Counted from the first letter of the stretch, positions 50,124-61,108 are shown. The stretch: 64,000 nucleotides of DNA from Rhodovulum sp. P5 (GCF_002079305.1 NZ_CP015039.1:62001-126000), one strand, 5' to 3'. The notes: a model not told the origin generated them from the letters alone. A program made the numbers and translations.

Positions 50124-53100
50124 ATGCAGTCGCGGATTCTCGGCAAGATCATAATCGCGGTCATACTGTCTGCGATCCTCGGCGGAGGCGCCGCGCTGCT
50201 TCGCTATCAGCATGCGTGGGACGCGTCTCTTTCGGCGCTTCGAACCGATACCCATCGGGTGACCGACCATGTGGAACTGTTGGCGCGCAGCCAGTATCTG
50301 GCGGCGGAAACCGTGGCCGACAGTCTGGAACCCGACGAACTGGCGACCAGCGGCCAATCGTCGATGGAGGAGGTCTGGGGCCAGCATAGCGGTCTGAAGG
50401 GGATCCTCGTCATCGATGCGACAGGCAAGGTCGTGTCAGGCATCAGCGATACCGGCAACGTGCGCGGTATCGACATGTCGGACCGGGCCTATTTTCGCGT
50501 CCATCTGGATGGTAATGCCGATGCGTTTTACATGGGTGCGCCGGTCTTCAGCCGCACAGACGGGTCGTGGCTGCTGCCGGTCAGCGTGCCGATCCGCGAG
50601 GTTGAAGGGCCTTTTGCCGGGATCGTCGTGGTCGGCACCAAGCAGGAGTATTTTGCGCATCTCACCCACGATGTGTCCAATGAAGAAAGCCTGATCTTCC
50701 TGCGCATTCGCGAAAATGGGGCGGTCCTTTACCTGAACGATCCAACCCACGCGCCGGAGGTGACGGCGGGCGTTTCCGCGGCCCTCGATCAGGGCGCCGT
50801 GCAGCAGGCCGACCTGAAGGCAGACGCGCGGCCGCTTGAGGTCGCGGGGGCGATGGCCTTTGTCCGGGAAAGCCCCTACGGCCTGTTCGATGTCGTGGTT
50901 CTGCGTCCCCAGGCGTCCCTTGAACGGGCGGCGCTCTTTGCCGGGCTTGCACATGGGGGCACGGTGTTTGCGCTGTTCGCCTCGGTCCTGACGGCAGCAA
51001 TCGCGTTCTGGTGGGCGTCGTCCCGGGCACGGCTTGCAACCGAACGGTCGGACACGCTGGAAGAGCGACTGCAACTGGCAACCCGGGCCGCCGAAATCGG
51101 GGTCTGGGACCTGGACCTTGCGACCGGATATCTCAACTGGAACGACACCATGCACCTGCTCTTCGGGTTGGAGCCCGGGTCGTTCGACGGCAGTTTTGCG
51201 ACCTTCCGAACGCTGCTGCACCCCGACGAGGTCGACCGGATCGAGACGCATTTCGCGACCGCGATCCAGTCTCTGGACGATTTCGACGAGGAATTCCGGA
51301 TCGTGACACCCGAGGGCGAAGCGCGGGTCCTCAAGGCGCGGGCCAGCGTGTTTGCCGACCGTGACGGCAACGCGGTTCGTGTCATCGGCGTCACCTATGA
51401 CGTGACAGACCAAAAGGCCGCCGAGCAGCGCGCCGCCGATGCCGCCGAAGAGCTGCGCCGCGGCAATGAGCGTTTCCTGAACATGGCGGAAAACGCCCCC
51501 GGCGCCATTTTTGAGAACCACATGACGCCCGAGGGCGAAATCTCCGTCAAGTTCCTCTCCTCGACTCTGATGGATCTGATGGGGGTCGAGCGGGCGGATG
51601 TCGAGGCCAAGGGCAGCAACCTTTTCGCACGGATCCCGGCCAGTGAGATCGAACCGTTGATCGCCGAGATCATGCGTTGCGCGGCAAACCTCGAACGCTT
51701 CGAGGTCCGTCATCGCGTGGATCACCCGGTCAAGGGCATGCGCTGGGTCATGGTCGCGGCCGAGCCGAAACCCCAGCCGGACGGCATGATCATCTGGTAC
51801 GGCAGCGTGGTCGACATCACCGAGCGTCTGGAAATCGAAACCCGCGCCGCAGAGGCGGCAGAGGAAACCCGCATCGCGCTGGAGCGGTTGTCCTCGGTGT
51901 CCGAGATCGCCCCGGTGGGCCTTTACGAATACCTCTGGTACGGGCCGGGCGACATCGACTTTACCTATACCAGCGCAAGGTTCGAGGATCTTTGGGGCTA
52001 TACCCGGAGCGAACTGCGCATTTTGCGGTCGGACTTCCTGCAGCGGATGCATCCCGACGACCTTGTCGGCTATCGCGACGGGATCACCGAAAGTTCCCGC
52101 AGCCTGACGCCGCGCAATTTGCGGTTCCGGATCCAGCATCCGACGCACGGCCTGCGCTGGCTGGCCACGCAAGCGACCCCCCGCAAGGACAAGACCGGCA
52201 CCGTCATCTGGACCGGCGCGCTTCTGGACGTGACCGACGATGTCCGGCGCGAGGAAGAATTGCGCGAAGCCCACCGGACGGCAGAGGAAATGCGGGCCCG
52301 CAACGAACGTCAGGCCCTGCACGATGGTCTGACCGGCCTGCCGAACCGGCGTTATTACGACCGGATGATCGCCGAACGCCGCGCCCTTGCGGCCGGGGAT
52401 GGTCCGGCCGATTGTGCGCTGGTTCGGATCGACCTTGACCACTTCAAATATGTCAACGACACGCTGGGGCACGAGGCTGGCGATCTGGTGCTGGTCCGCG
52501 TGGCCGATGTGCTGCGCGACTGCCTGCGCGCCAGCGATTTTGCCGCGCGTATCGGGGGCGACGAATTCTCCATCCTGCTGGCTCCGGGCAGCTCAGAGGC
52601 CGACACGACGGCGCTGGTCGACCGCATTCGCGAACAGATTGCGGAGCCGGTGATCCATGACGGGCGCCCCTGTCGGTTCGGCGCCAGCTTTGGCATCGCC
52701 CATACCGACGACCTGGTTGCGATGGGCGACGATATCCAGATGTTCGCCGATGCCGCGCTCTATCGCGCCAAGGAAAGCGGCCGCAGCCGGTTGGAGTTGT
52801 TCACGCCGGAACTGCACAGCGAGATCCTGACCGACCGGCGCCTTGCCGTGGAAATCCACGAGGGGTTGGACAACGACCAGTTCGTGCCGTTCTTCCAGCC
52901 GCAGGTCTCGGCCGAGGGCGGGCAGCTTGTCGGGGTCGAAACGCTTTTGCGCTGGAACCATCCGGTCGAGGGGCTGATGGCGCCCGACAGCTTCATGCAT
53001 GTTGCCGATCACTTGCGGCTGGTGCCCGATATCGACCGCCTGATGATGGAGAAATCCCGCGATGCGCTGGCACGCTGGCGGGCGCAGGGGCTCAAGATCC

Positions 53101-53603
53101 CGAAGATCAGCTTCAACGTTTCGTCGGGGCGCATGCACGACCCCGATGTCGTGGCGCTGGCCAGCGAAATGGCGGCCGGGGAAACCCGGGTCACGTTCGA
53201 ACTGCTGGAATCCATTCTGGTCGAGGAAGAGAACGACACCTTCCGGATGCATCTGGACATGATCCGCGACGCCGGCATCGATATCGAGATCGACGATTTC
53301 GGGTCGGGCCATGCCTCGATCATCGGGGTGATGGAAATCGGACCGTCTGCGCTGAAGATCGACAAACGGATCGTGCTGCCGGTGGAAGACGACCTGCGCG
53401 CCCGCAACCTTGTGCGCGCCATCGTCGAGATCGCCGAAACGCTGGGCATCGGTACCGTCGCCGAGGGGGTGGAGACCGAAGGGCAGGCCGCCATCCTGCG
53501 CGGCATCGGCTGCAGTGTGCTGCAAGGCTATCTCTTCTCCCGTCCGCTGGATGAAGACGCGTTTCTTGACTTCGCACGGGGCGCGGCGCGGCAAAGCGCC
53601 TGA
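50124..53603 (+). CDS. Membrane sensor with PAS, GGDEF and EAL domains
   Basis: A 1159-residue cyclic-di-GMP enzyme. TM helices at about 7-25 and 275-295 flank a periplasmic Cache-like sensor (SDRAYFRVHLDGNADAFYMGAPV). Three PAS/PAC units follow (about 310-715), then GGDEF with an intact RIGGDEFSILL (about residue 805), then EAL (about 900-1155). The EAL signature reads ETLLRW; the metal and catalytic residues in SFNVSS, TFELLES, EIDDFGSGH, LKIDK and AEGVET are present. Both activities may be intact. Alone between convergent acsA and the second TRAP operon. Confidence 0.92.
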   Translation: MQSRILGKIIIAVILSAILGGGAALLRYQHAWDASLSALRTDTHRVTDHVELLARSQYLAAETVADSLEPDELATSGQSSMEEVWGQHSGLKGILVIDATGKVVSGISDTGNVRGIDMSDRAYFRVHLDGNADAFYMGAPVFSRTDGSWLLPVSVPIREVEGPFAGIVVVGTKQEYFAHLTHDVSNEESLIFLRIRENGAVLYLNDPTHAPEVTAGVSAALDQGAVQQADLKADARPLEVAGAMAFVRESPYGLFDVVVLRPQASLERAALFAGLAHGGTVFALFASVLTAAIAFWWASSRARLATERSDTLEERLQLATRAAEIGVWDLDLATGYLNWNDTMHLLFGLEPGSFDGSFATFRTLLHPDEVDRIETHFATAIQSLDDFDEEFRIVTPEGEARVLKARASVFADRDGNAVRVIGVTYDVTDQKAAEQRAADAAEELRRGNERFLNMAENAPGAIFENHMTPEGEISVKFLSSTLMDLMGVERADVEAKGSNLFARIPASEIEPLIAEIMRCAANLERFEVRHRVDHPVKGMRWVMVAAEPKPQPDGMIIWYGSVVDITERLEIETRAAEAAEETRIALERLSSVSEIAPVGLYEYLWYGPGDIDFTYTSARFEDLWGYTRSELRILRSDFLQRMHPDDLVGYRDGITESSRSLTPRNLRFRIQHPTHGLRWLATQATPRKDKTGTVIWTGALLDVTDDVRREEELREAHRTAEEMRARNERQALHDGLTGLPNRRYYDRMIAERRALAAGDGPADCALVRIDLDHFKYVNDTLGHEAGDLVLVRVADVLRDCLRASDFAARIGGDEFSILLAPGSSEADTTALVDRIREQIAEPVIHDGRPCRFGASFGIAHTDDLVAMGDDIQMFADAALYRAKESGRSRLELFTPELHSEILTDRRLAVEIHEGLDNDQFVPFFQPQVSAEGGQLVGVETLLRWNHPVEGLMAPDSFMHVADHLRLVPDIDRLMMEKSRDALARWRAQGLKIPKISFNVSSGRMHDPDVVALASEMAAGETRVTFELLESILVEEENDTFRMHLDMIRDAGIDIEIDDFGSGHASIIGVMEIGPSALKIDKRIVLPVEDDLRARNLVRAIVEIAETLGIGTVAEGVETEGQAAILRGIGCSVLQGYLFSRPLDEDAFLDFARGAARQSA

Positions 53604-53634
53604 TATCCGGCACCGACTGGCGCCTGACATTGCA

Positions 53635-53663
53635 GCGCCCGCCGAGGGGATCTCGGCGGGCGC
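53635..53663 (+). terminator. Rho-independent terminator after the GGDEF-EAL gene
   Basis: A 12-bp perfect stem (GCGCCCGCCGAG / CTCGGCGGGCGC) with a 5-nt loop, followed by GCTTCTTTCTCT. It lies between convergent genes and may serve both directions. Confidence 0.9.
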
Positions 53664-53720
53664 GCTTCTTTCTCTGATGGATCGACCCGACGGGACAGTC
53701 CGGTCGGTCTCGGCCGTATC

Positions 53721-55673
53721 TCAGGCGCGGTTCATCCGGTTGTCGATCAGGTCATCCACGACCGAGGGGTCGGCCAGCGTCGAGGTGTCCCCAAGGCTTC
53801 CATAGTCGTTCTCGGCGATCTTGCGCAGGATGCGGCGCATGATCTTGCCCGAACGGGTTTTCGGCAGGCCCGGGGCCCACTGGATGAGATCGGGCTTGGC
53901 GATCGGGCCGATCTCGGTCCGGACCCATTTCTCAAGCTCTTTCTTCAACGCGTCCGTGGGCTCCACTTCGTTCATCAGGGTGACATAGGCATAGATGCCC
54001 TGGCCCTTGATCTCGTGCGGGTAGCCGACCACAGCGGCCTCCGCCACCGCAGCATGGGCGACCAGCGCGCTTTCGACTTCCGCGGTGCCCATGCGGTGGC
54101 CGGAGACGTTGATCACGTCATCCACCCGGCCGGTGACCCAGTAATAGCCATCATTGTCACGCCGGCAGCCATCGCCCGAGAAGTAATACCCCTTGTAATG
54201 GCTGAAATAGGTGTCCTGAAAGCGTTCGTGATCGCCCCATACCGTGCGCATCTGGCCGGGCCACGAATCCTTCAGGCACAGCACGCCCTCGGCAACGGTG
54301 TCGGTGATTTCCTTGCCGGATTCCGGTTCCAGAACCACCGGTTGCACCCCGAAGAAGGGCTTGGTCGCCGATCCCGGCTTCGTCGCCGTGGCGCCGGGCA
54401 GGGGGGTCAGCAGATGGCCGCCGGTTTCGGTCTGCCACCATGTATCGACGATGGGGCATTTGCCCTTGCCGACATGGTCGTTGTACCACTCCCACGCCTC
54501 GGGGTTGATCGGTTCCCCGACCGAGCCCAGTACCTTGAGGCTGGACAGATCGTACTTGTCGACCCATTCCGGCCCTTGTCCCATCAGCGCGCGGATCACG
54601 GTGGGCGCGGTGTAGAACTGGTTGACCTTCAGGTCCTGACAGATCTGCCAGAAGCGGCCCGCATCCGGGTAGGTGGGCACGCCCTCGAACATCACGGTGG
54701 TGGAGCCGTTGGCCAACGGTCCGTAGACGATATAGCTGTGGCCGGTGACCCAGCCCACATCGGCCGTACACCAGAAGACGTCGCCGTCGTGATAGTCGAA
54801 GACATATTCCATCGTCATCGCGGCATAGACGAGATAGCCGCCGGAGGAATGCACCACCCCCTTGGGCTTGCCGGTGCTGCCGCTGGTATAGAGGATGAAA
54901 AGGGGATGTTCGGCGGCCAGTTCGCGCGCCGGGCAGTCGGGGCTGGCATGTTCCATCAGCGCCAGAACGTCCACGTCGCGCCCGTCGATCCAGGTGGTCT
55001 GATCGCCGGTGTGCTTGACGACCATGCAGCGGACCTTGTCGGAACAGTGCAGCAGCGCGGCATCCGCATTGGCCTTCAGCGCCGTCTTGCGCCCGCCGCG
55101 TGGCGCGCTGTCGGCAGTGATCACCACCTTGGCGCCGCAGTCGTTGATCCGGTTGGCCAGCCCGTCGGCCGAGAAGCCGGCGAACACGATGGAGTGGATC
55201 GCGCCGATCCGTGCGCAGGCCAGCATGGCATAGGCCGCCTCGGGGATCATCGGCAGGTAGATCACGACCCGGTCGCCCCGCATCACGCCCTGGCTCAGCA
55301 GGACGTTGGCCATGCGGTTCACCTTCTCGTGCAACTCGCGATAGGTGATGTGTTTCGCAGGGGCATCGGGATCATCCGGCACCCAGATGATCGCGGTCTG
55401 GTCGCCCCGCTTGGCCAGATGACGGTCGATGCAGTTGGCCGCGACATTCAGCGTGCCGTCGCGGAACCAGTGGATCTCGACCTCGCCCATGTTGAAGTTG
55501 GTGTTCTTCACCTCGGTGTAGGGCTTGATCCAGTCGATGCGCTTGCCGTGTTCGCCCCAGAAACCGTCCGGGTCCTCGATGGACGCGTTGTACATCGCGT
55601 CGTATTTCGCGGCGTCGATATGCGCGCCTTTCACGAACTCTTCGCTTGGCGGGTAGATATGCTCTTCAGTCAT
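53721..55673 (-). CDS. acsA: Acetyl-CoA synthetase
   Basis: A 650-residue AMP-forming synthetase converting acetate, ATP and CoA to acetyl-CoA. The adenylation motif [16 protein letters not shown], the acetate/ATP pocket [11 protein letters not shown] and the hinge/C-terminal [20 protein letters not shown] are all present. Lys610 in [14 protein letters not shown] is the residue controlled by acetylation in Acs. ATG 55673 is preceded by CGGAGATG-type purines. It is separated from the upstream ABC operon by a terminator, so it has its own promoter. Propionate is a possible second substrate. Confidence 0.97.
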   Translation of the reverse strand: MTEEHIYPPSEEFVKGAHIDAAKYDAMYNASIEDPDGFWGEHGKRIDWIKPYTEVKNTNFNMGEVEIHWFRDGTLNVAANCIDRHLAKRGDQTAIIWVPDDPDAPAKHITYRELHEKVNRMANVLLSQGVMRGDRVVIYLPMIPEAAYAMLACARIGAIHSIVFAGFSADGLANRINDCGAKVVITADSAPRGGRKTALKANADAALLHCSDKVRCMVVKHTGDQTTWIDGRDVDVLALMEHASPDCPARELAAEHPLFILYTSGSTGKPKGVVHSSGGYLVYAAMTMEYVFDYHDGDVFWCTADVGWVTGHSYIVYGPLANGSTTVMFEGVPTYPDAGRFWQICQDLKVNQFYTAPTVIRALMGQGPEWVDKYDLSSLKVLGSVGEPINPEAWEWYNDHVGKGKCPIVDTWWQTETGGHLLTPLPGATATKPGSATKPFFGVQPVVLEPESGKEITDTVAEGVLCLKDSWPGQMRTVWGDHERFQDTYFSHYKGYYFSGDGCRRDNDGYYWVTGRVDDVINVSGHRMGTAEVESALVAHAAVAEAAVVGYPHEIKGQGIYAYVTLMNEVEPTDALKKELEKWVRTEIGPIAKPDLIQWAPGLPKTRSGKIMRRILRKIAENDYGSLGDTSTLADPSVVDDLIDNRMNRA

Positions 55674-55713
55674 CTCCGTTATCCCTCTGACTGACTAGGT
55701 TTTATTATGCGAA

Positions 55714-55736
55714 AGGCCCGCCGGTCGGGCGGGCCT
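55714..55736 (-). terminator. Terminator between the ABC operon and acsA
   Basis: On the minus strand: AGGCCCGCC, loop, GGCGGGCCT, then TTCGCATAATAAAA. It follows the livF-type stop by 7 bp, and the T/A-rich tract just after could also serve as part of the acsA promoter. Confidence 0.82.
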
Positions 55737-55743
55737 GCCCGGC

Positions 55744-56499
55744 TCAGATGGCCAGGTATTCTGCGCGCAGCGCTTCGTTTTTCAGAACCTCGGCGGCGGA
55801 CCCGTCGAAGACGATCTGCCCGGTATCAAGGATCACCGCCCGGTCCGACAATTCCAGCGCGCGGATCGCGTTCTGTTCGACGATGACCGTGGTGATGCCC
55901 TGTTCCTTGATGTGGACAAGGGTCTTTTCGATCTCGTCGACGATCACCGGCGCCAGACCTTCATAGGGTTCGTCCAGCAACAGCACCTTGATATCGCGGG
56001 CCAGCGCCCGGGCAATGGCCAGCATCTGCTGTTCGCCGCCCGAAAGGGTCACGCCCTCCTGCTTGCGCCGCTCGCCCAAGCGCGGGAACAGATCGTACAG
56101 GCGGTCGATGGTCCAGCCGATAGGCGGCACGATCTGCGCCAGTTGCAGGTTCTCCTCCACCGTCAGGCCGGGGATGATCCGCCGGTCTTCGGGGACCAGC
56201 CCCAGACCCGCACAGCTTGCGTCATAGGACGACATCGTGTGCAACGGCTGGTGGTCCAGCCAGATCTCGCCATAGGTGACCTGCGGGTTGGCCAGCCGCG
56301 CAATCGCGCGCAGCGTGGATGTCTTGCCCGCACCGTTCCGGCCCAGAAGGGCAAGGATCTCGCCCTCATGCACGTTGAAGTTCACGCCCTGCACGATGTA
56401 GCTTTCGCCGTAATAGGCGTGCAGGTCGTAGACCGACAGGAAGGCGGGGGCGGTGGCCGCCTGGTTGGCGTGCTTGTTGAAGTCGGGTTTGACGTTCAT
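55744..56499 (-). CDS. livF: ABC transporter ATPase, LivF type
   Basis: A 251-residue ATPase of the branched-chain amino acid/amide (HAAT) family. Walker A is LLGRNGAGKTST, the signature VTLSGGEQQMLAIARAL, Walker B KVLLLDEPYEGLAP, and the switch His is replaced by Gln in VIVEQN, which is usual for LivF. An N-terminal extension of about 20 residues precedes the core. Last gene of the five-gene operon. The ligand may be a short-chain acid or amide rather than leucine, given acsA downstream. Confidence 0.88.
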   Translation of the reverse strand: MNVKPDFNKHANQAATAPAFLSVYDLHAYYGESYIVQGVNFNVHEGEILALLGRNGAGKTSTLRAIARLANPQVTYGEIWLDHQPLHTMSSYDASCAGLGLVPEDRRIIPGLTVEENLQLAQIVPPIGWTIDRLYDLFPRLGERRKQEGVTLSGGEQQMLAIARALARDIKVLLLDEPYEGLAPVIVDEIEKTLVHIKEQGITTVIVEQNAIRALELSDRAVILDTGQIVFDGSAAEVLKNEALRAEYLAI

Positions 56500-56514
56500 G
56501 TCCGTCTCCTCCCC

Positions 56515-57270
56515 TTAATGGGCCTGCCCAAGATAGGCTTCCTGAACCTTCGGGTGACCCTTGATGTTCGCCGGTATATCTTCAACCAGAGGCGTGCCTT
56601 GGGCAAGCACCGTGATCCGGTCGGCGAGACTGAACACGACATGCATGTCATGTTCGATGATCGCCATGGTGATGTCGCGCTTTTCCTTGATCTCCTTCAG
56701 CAGGTCGATCGTGTTGTTGGTGTCGGCGCGCGCCATGCCGGCGGTCGGTTCGTCCAGCAGCAGAAGCTTGGGTTCTTGCACAAGGCACATGGCCATTTCC
56801 AGCCGCCGCTTGTCACCGCGCGACATGCTGGAGGCGTTCATGTCCTTCTTGTCGGCCATGTTCACGTCTTCCAGCATCTGCTCGGCCCGTTGCACGATCT
56901 CCCATTCCTGGGCGACGGTTTCGAACGCGTGCATCCGGAATGCCCCGTCGCGCTTGGCGAAACAGGGGATCAGGACGTTTTCCAGAACGGTCAGATCGCC
57001 GAAGATCTCTGGCGTTTGAAACACGCGCGAGATGCCCATCTGGTTGATCTCGTGCGGCTTGCGCCCCAGCACCGATTGCCCGTCGAACATCACCGACCCG
57101 GTATCGGGGATCAGCTTGCCCACAAGGCAGTTCAAAAGCGTGGACTTGCCCGCGCCGTTCGGCCCGATGATGGCGTGCACCGTGTTTTCGGCAACGCTCA
57201 GGTTCACGTCACCCAGCGCCTGCAACCCGCCGAAGCGTTTGTTGACACCCTTGACTTCAAGGATTCCCAT
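56515..57270 (-). CDS. livG: ABC transporter ATPase, LivG type
   Basis: A 251-residue ATPase partner of LivF. Walker A is IIGPNGAGKSTLLNCLVG, the signature region reads SSMSRGDKRRLEMAMCL (a variant of LSGGQ often seen in this subgroup), Walker B KLLLLDEPTAGMA and the switch is MAIIEHDMHVVF. It lies 15 bp from livF and 14 bp from the LivM-type gene. Confidence 0.88.
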   Translation of the reverse strand: MGILEVKGVNKRFGGLQALGDVNLSVAENTVHAIIGPNGAGKSTLLNCLVGKLIPDTGSVMFDGQSVLGRKPHEINQMGISRVFQTPEIFGDLTVLENVLIPCFAKRDGAFRMHAFETVAQEWEIVQRAEQMLEDVNMADKKDMNASSMSRGDKRRLEMAMCLVQEPKLLLLDEPTAGMARADTNNTIDLLKEIKEKRDITMAIIEHDMHVVFSLADRITVLAQGTPLVEDIPANIKGHPKVQEAYLGQAH

Positions 57271-57284
57271 TTCTCATGTCCTCC

Positions 57285-58499
57285 TTACTCGGCCACGTGC
57301 TGGGCGGGGTTGGGGCGGTGTTCGGGGTCCTTGCGGCGCGGCCCGTCGGGCACCCGCTTGCGCTTGAAGAGCCGTGCAATGCGCTGCATCCCCTCGACCA
57401 GACCGCCGGGCAGGAAGATGACGACCAGCATGAACAGGATGCCCAGCGTCAGATGCCAGCCCTTGCCCACGAAGGGGTGGAACACGGCGACGATGAAATC
57501 TTCCATCCCGTCGGGCATGAAGGCGAACCAGCCATGCAGGACGCTGTCGTTGATCTTCGAGAAGATGTTCTCGAAATACTTGATGAAGCCTGCGCCAAGG
57601 ACCGGCCCCATCAGGGTGCCCGCACCGCCGAGGATGGTCATCAGAACGACCTCACCGCTTGCCGTCCACTGCATCCGTTCGGCCCCGGCCAGCGGGTCCA
57701 TCGCGGCCAGAAGACCACCGGCCAGACCGGCATAGATGCCCGAGATGACAAAGGCGGCCAGGGTGTAGGGGCGAGAGTTCAGGCCGGTATAGTTCATCCG
57801 GGTCTGGTTGGTCTTGATCGCACGCAGCATCATCCCGAAGGGCGAGCGGAAGATCCGCAAGCTGACATAGAAGGCGATGATCGCGATCACGGCGCAGAAG
57901 TAGTAGCCGTAGTTGAAGGTGAAGAGCCAGTTGCCCAGTTCAAGCTGGTAGGAGTCCCGCATCACCAGCCCGAAGAAATGGGGGCTGGTGGGGTCGCCCG
58001 GCCCGGCCAGGATCTGCTTGTCGGTGCCATAGACCTGCAGGCCAGTTTCACCGTTGGTGATGGGGGTGAGCACCGAATAGGCCAGCTTGTAGGACATCTC
58101 GGCAAAGGCCAGCGTCAGGATCGAGAAGTAGATCCCCGACCGGCGCAGCGAGACGAACCCGATCAGCAGGGCGAACAGCGCCGAGACGACCATGGCCAGC
58201 AGCAGCCCGGGCAGGACGTTGTAGCCCAAGAGCTTGTACATCCACACCACGGTGTAGGAGCCCACGCCAAGGAAGGCCGCGTGCCCGAAGGAGAGATACC
58301 CGGTCAGCCCGAACAGGATGTTGAAGCCGATGGCGAAGATCCCGAAGATTGCAAAGCGTTGCATCAGGTCGGGGTAGCCTGCGTTGAACTGCGCAAGGCT
58401 GGAGGTTTCCGGGAAGGGTTGCAGCAGGATCGGCGTCGCCAGCGTCAGGCAGATGACGATCAGAAGGAAGCGGGTGTCTTTGGAACTCAGTCCGAACAT
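57285..58499 (-). CDS. livM: ABC transporter permease, LivM type
   Basis: A 404-residue permease with eight or nine helices. The segment [24 protein letters not shown] is the LivM/UrtC signature, and the cytoplasmic loop [27 protein letters not shown] contacts the ATPases. The C-terminus is basic ([18 protein letters not shown]). Starts at ATG 58499, 4 bp after the LivH-type stop. Confidence 0.88.
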   Translation of the reverse strand: MFGLSSKDTRFLLIVICLTLATPILLQPFPETSSLAQFNAGYPDLMQRFAIFGIFAIGFNILFGLTGYLSFGHAAFLGVGSYTVVWMYKLLGYNVLPGLLLAMVVSALFALLIGFVSLRRSGIYFSILTLAFAEMSYKLAYSVLTPITNGETGLQVYGTDKQILAGPGDPTSPHFFGLVMRDSYQLELGNWLFTFNYGYYFCAVIAIIAFYVSLRIFRSPFGMMLRAIKTNQTRMNYTGLNSRPYTLAAFVISGIYAGLAGGLLAAMDPLAGAERMQWTASGEVVLMTILGGAGTLMGPVLGAGFIKYFENIFSKINDSVLHGWFAFMPDGMEDFIVAVFHPFVGKGWHLTLGILFMLVVIFLPGGLVEGMQRIARLFKRKRVPDGPRRKDPEHRPNPAQHVAE

Positions 58500-58503
58500 G
58501 GGA

Positions 58504-59535
58504 TTAGTCCTCCATCACGCCCTTGCGGCCCATCAGGCCCCGCGGCCGGGTGAGCAGGATGACGATTGCGACGACGTAGATGATGACCTGGTCGATGCCG
58601 GGGATGATGCTTTTCACCTCGTTCATCGAGGCAAAGCTTTGCAGGATGCCCAGCAGGAACCCGGCCAGCACGGCGCCCGGAAGGCTGCCCATGCCGCCAA
58701 CGACGACCACCACGAAGCTGAGGACAAGGAATTCCATCCCCATGTGGTAGTTGGGCGCAAGGATCGGGGTATACATAACCCCGGCAAGCCCTGCCACGGC
58801 CGCGGCCAGCCCGAACATGATGGTGAAACGGCGGTCGATGTTGATGCCCAGCAGCCCCACGGTTTCCCGGTCGGCCATGCCTGCGCGCACGACCATCCCG
58901 AAGGTGGTGAACTGCAGGAAGGCAAAGACGCTCGCGATGATCAGCAGCGAGAACAGGAAATAGACCATCCGCCAGTACGGATAGATGATCACGTTCGGAT
59001 CGAAGCCGAGGATCACGCCGAAGTCGAACGACCCGGCAAAGGCGCCCGGGGCCGCGGTCTGGATCGGGTTGGCGCCGAAGAAATACTTGATGATCTCCTG
59101 CAACACGATGGCAAGGCCGAAGGTCACGAGGATCTGGTCCGCATGCGGGCGCTTGTAGAAGTGCTTGATGAGGCCGCGTTCCATCGCAAAGCCCAGCCCG
59201 ATCATCACCGGGATGGCCAGAAGGATTGCCAGCGGCACCGACCACGAGATCACGGCCGCGCCCAGATCGGGGCCAAGCCAGTTCTCGACATAGGGCACCT
59301 GCACCTTGAGCGGATTGCCGAGAAAGTCGGTCCGCGTGGGATCGATTTCCTCGTAAGACAGGCCCAGCAGCCGGTTCATGACCACGGCGCAAAAGGCGCC
59401 GATCATGAACAGCGCGCCATGGGCGAAGTTCACCACGCCGAGCGTGCCGAAGATGAGTGTAAGCCCGAGCGCGATCAGCGCATAGGCAGAGCCCTTGTCG
59501 AGCCCGTTCAGGATTTGAAGAATGATGGCTTCCAT
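58504..59535 (-). CDS. livH: ABC transporter permease, LivH type
   Basis: A 343-residue permease with eight or nine helices; [37 protein letters not shown] is the conserved LivH/UrtB start, and [25 protein letters not shown] is the coupling loop. An insert of about 40 residues after the third helix ([21 protein letters not shown]) distinguishes it from E. coli LivH and fits the alphaproteobacterial subgroup beside acs. Confidence 0.88.
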   Translation of the reverse strand: MEAIILQILNGLDKGSAYALIALGLTLIFGTLGVVNFAHGALFMIGAFCAVVMNRLLGLSYEEIDPTRTDFLGNPLKVQVPYVENWLGPDLGAAVISWSVPLAILLAIPVMIGLGFAMERGLIKHFYKRPHADQILVTFGLAIVLQEIIKYFFGANPIQTAAPGAFAGSFDFGVILGFDPNVIIYPYWRMVYFLFSLLIIASVFAFLQFTTFGMVVRAGMADRETVGLLGINIDRRFTIMFGLAAAVAGLAGVMYTPILAPNYHMGMEFLVLSFVVVVVGGMGSLPGAVLAGFLLGILQSFASMNEVKSIIPGIDQVIIYVVAIVILLTRPRGLMGRKGVMED

Positions 59536-59585
59536 CGTCCCGCCTGTGAGGTTGAGGGATCCGCCGGCGTTCGCGCGCGGGAAGG

Positions 59586-59613
59586 GACCGGCCGTGCGAA
59601 CGCACAGCCGGTC
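59586..59613 (-). terminator. Intercistronic hairpin after the binding-protein gene
   Basis: On the minus strand GACCGGC...GCCGGTC encloses a second stem capped by TTCG, giving a long stable hairpin between the binding-protein and livH-type genes. No T-run, so it is probably a transcript-stabilising element that raises binding-protein levels. Confidence 0.7.
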
Positions 59614-59631
59614 TGGCGTGTCAGGTCAGGC

Positions 59632-60987
59632 TTATGCGCCGTCGTTGCACTCGCCGAGGCTGGCAGCGCCGCCGCCGAACATCGGGTGATCGGACGCGTA
59701 TTCGACCTGGGCACGCGGCGTGACTTCGACCACTTCGAGGATGTCGAACTTGGTCGAGGGGTTGTCCTTGCCCTTCATGACCAGCACGTCCTTGAAGCAC
59801 TGGTGGTCGTCGGCACGGTAGAGAACCGGACCGTTGCCCATGCCGTCGAATTCGAAGCCTTCCAGAGCCTCGGCAACCGCGCAGGGGTTGAACGACCCCG
59901 CCCGCGCCACGGCATCGGCGTAAAGCAGCGTCTGCACATAGCAGGTATGGGCGGAGTTGGACGGCGGACGGCCGTATTTTTCGCCGAAGGACTTGACGAA
60001 GGCCTTGGTGCCCGGATCCTGCAACTGCCAGTTCCAGTTCATCGAGCCATAGACGCCCTTGATGTTCTCGCCCGCGCCTTCGGCCATCAGTTCGGAGTAA
60101 AGCGGCACGACGATTTCGAACTGCTTGCCGTTGACGATCTTGTCGCGCAGGCCGAACTGAACGGCCTGGGTGATCGAGTTGATCATGTCGCCGCCGTAGT
60201 GGTTCAGGATCAGCACGTCGGCGCCCGACTGCAGAACCGGCGTGATGTAGGACGAGAAGTCGCCGGCGCCGACCGGGGTCAGCACGTTGTTGACGGTTTC
60301 CCAGCCCAGCGCCTCGGTCGAGGCCTGGATCGACTCCTGCTGGGTGTAACCCCAGGTGTAGTCGGCGGTCAGGTGATAGGCGCGACGCTCGGTCCCGTAG
60401 GCTTTTTCAAGCACCGGGCCAAGGGCGGCACCGGACATGTAGGCGTTGAAGAAGTGGCGGAAACCGTTCTTCTTGCGGTCCTTGCCGGTGGTGTCGTTCG
60501 AATGGGTCAGACCGGCCATGAAGATGATCCCGGCCTCCTGGCAGAGACCCTGAACGGCGATGGCCACGCCCGAGGACGAACCGCCGTTGATCATCACGAC
60601 GCCGTCTTTCTCGATCATCGACTTTGCGGACGCGCGGGCCGCGTCAGACTTGGTCTGGGTGTCGCCGGTGACGAATTCCACCTTCTTGCCAAGGATGCCG
60701 GAGCCGTCCAGCACCTTGGAGCTGAAGGTGTTCAGCATGCCGCCGTCACCCATGCCGTTGATATGTTCGACGGCCAGTTCCTGCGCGCGCAGTTCGTCAA
60801 GGCCTTCATCGGCATAGGGCCCGGTCTGGGGCACGTTGAAGCCGAATTTGACCGTGCTGCCGGTCGGCTCGTTGGTGAAGGCCGAGGCGGACGAGGTGAA
60901 GATGGTCGGCAGGGCGAGCCCCGCGCCGGTGACCGCACCGGTCTTGAGCACGCCGCGGCGCGTCAGGTTCGAGATTGTCATGGACAT
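59632..60987 (-). CDS. ABC transporter substrate-binding protein with Tat-type leader
   Basis: A 451-residue periplasmic binding protein of the HAAT family. The leader NLTRRGVLKTGAVTGAGLALPTIFTSSASA has a twin Arg and suggests Tat export. The mature part has the usual two lobes: KFGFNVPQTGPYADEGL..., VNGKQFEIVVPLYSELMAEG, and SAHTCYVQTLLYADAV. It is larger than LivJ and closer to amide/urea-type binders. First gene of the operon; the 211-bp gap to the divergent ScfR gene holds the promoter. Confidence 0.88.
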   Translation of the reverse strand: MSMTISNLTRRGVLKTGAVTGAGLALPTIFTSSASAFTNEPTGSTVKFGFNVPQTGPYADEGLDELRAQELAVEHINGMGDGGMLNTFSSKVLDGSGILGKKVEFVTGDTQTKSDAARASAKSMIEKDGVVMINGGSSSGVAIAVQGLCQEAGIIFMAGLTHSNDTTGKDRKKNGFRHFFNAYMSGAALGPVLEKAYGTERRAYHLTADYTWGYTQQESIQASTEALGWETVNNVLTPVGAGDFSSYITPVLQSGADVLILNHYGGDMINSITQAVQFGLRDKIVNGKQFEIVVPLYSELMAEGAGENIKGVYGSMNWNWQLQDPGTKAFVKSFGEKYGRPPSNSAHTCYVQTLLYADAVARAGSFNPCAVAEALEGFEFDGMGNGPVLYRADDHQCFKDVLVMKGKDNPSTKFDILEVVEVTPRAQVEYASDHPMFGGGAASLGECNDGA

Positions 60988-61035
60988 CCTCCCGTGATGC
61001 TACAATGGCGCCCGTGCCTCCTCGCGCGGACGCCT

Positions 61036-61047
61036 GCTTTACAAAGC
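61036..61047. promoter_or_regulatory. Candidate regulator site GCTTTACAAAGC
   Basis: Near-palindrome upstream of the binding-protein gene. Its core CTTTACAAA recurs inverted at 61109-61118 (TTTGTAAAGG). Both are A/T-rich islands in the divergent promoter region next to the ScfR gene. Confidence 0.4.
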
Positions 61048-61108
61048 ACGGTCATTATCGGGGGTGCGGCGAAAACTCTGCAACAACGGCTTTTCAAACA
61101 AAGATTTT

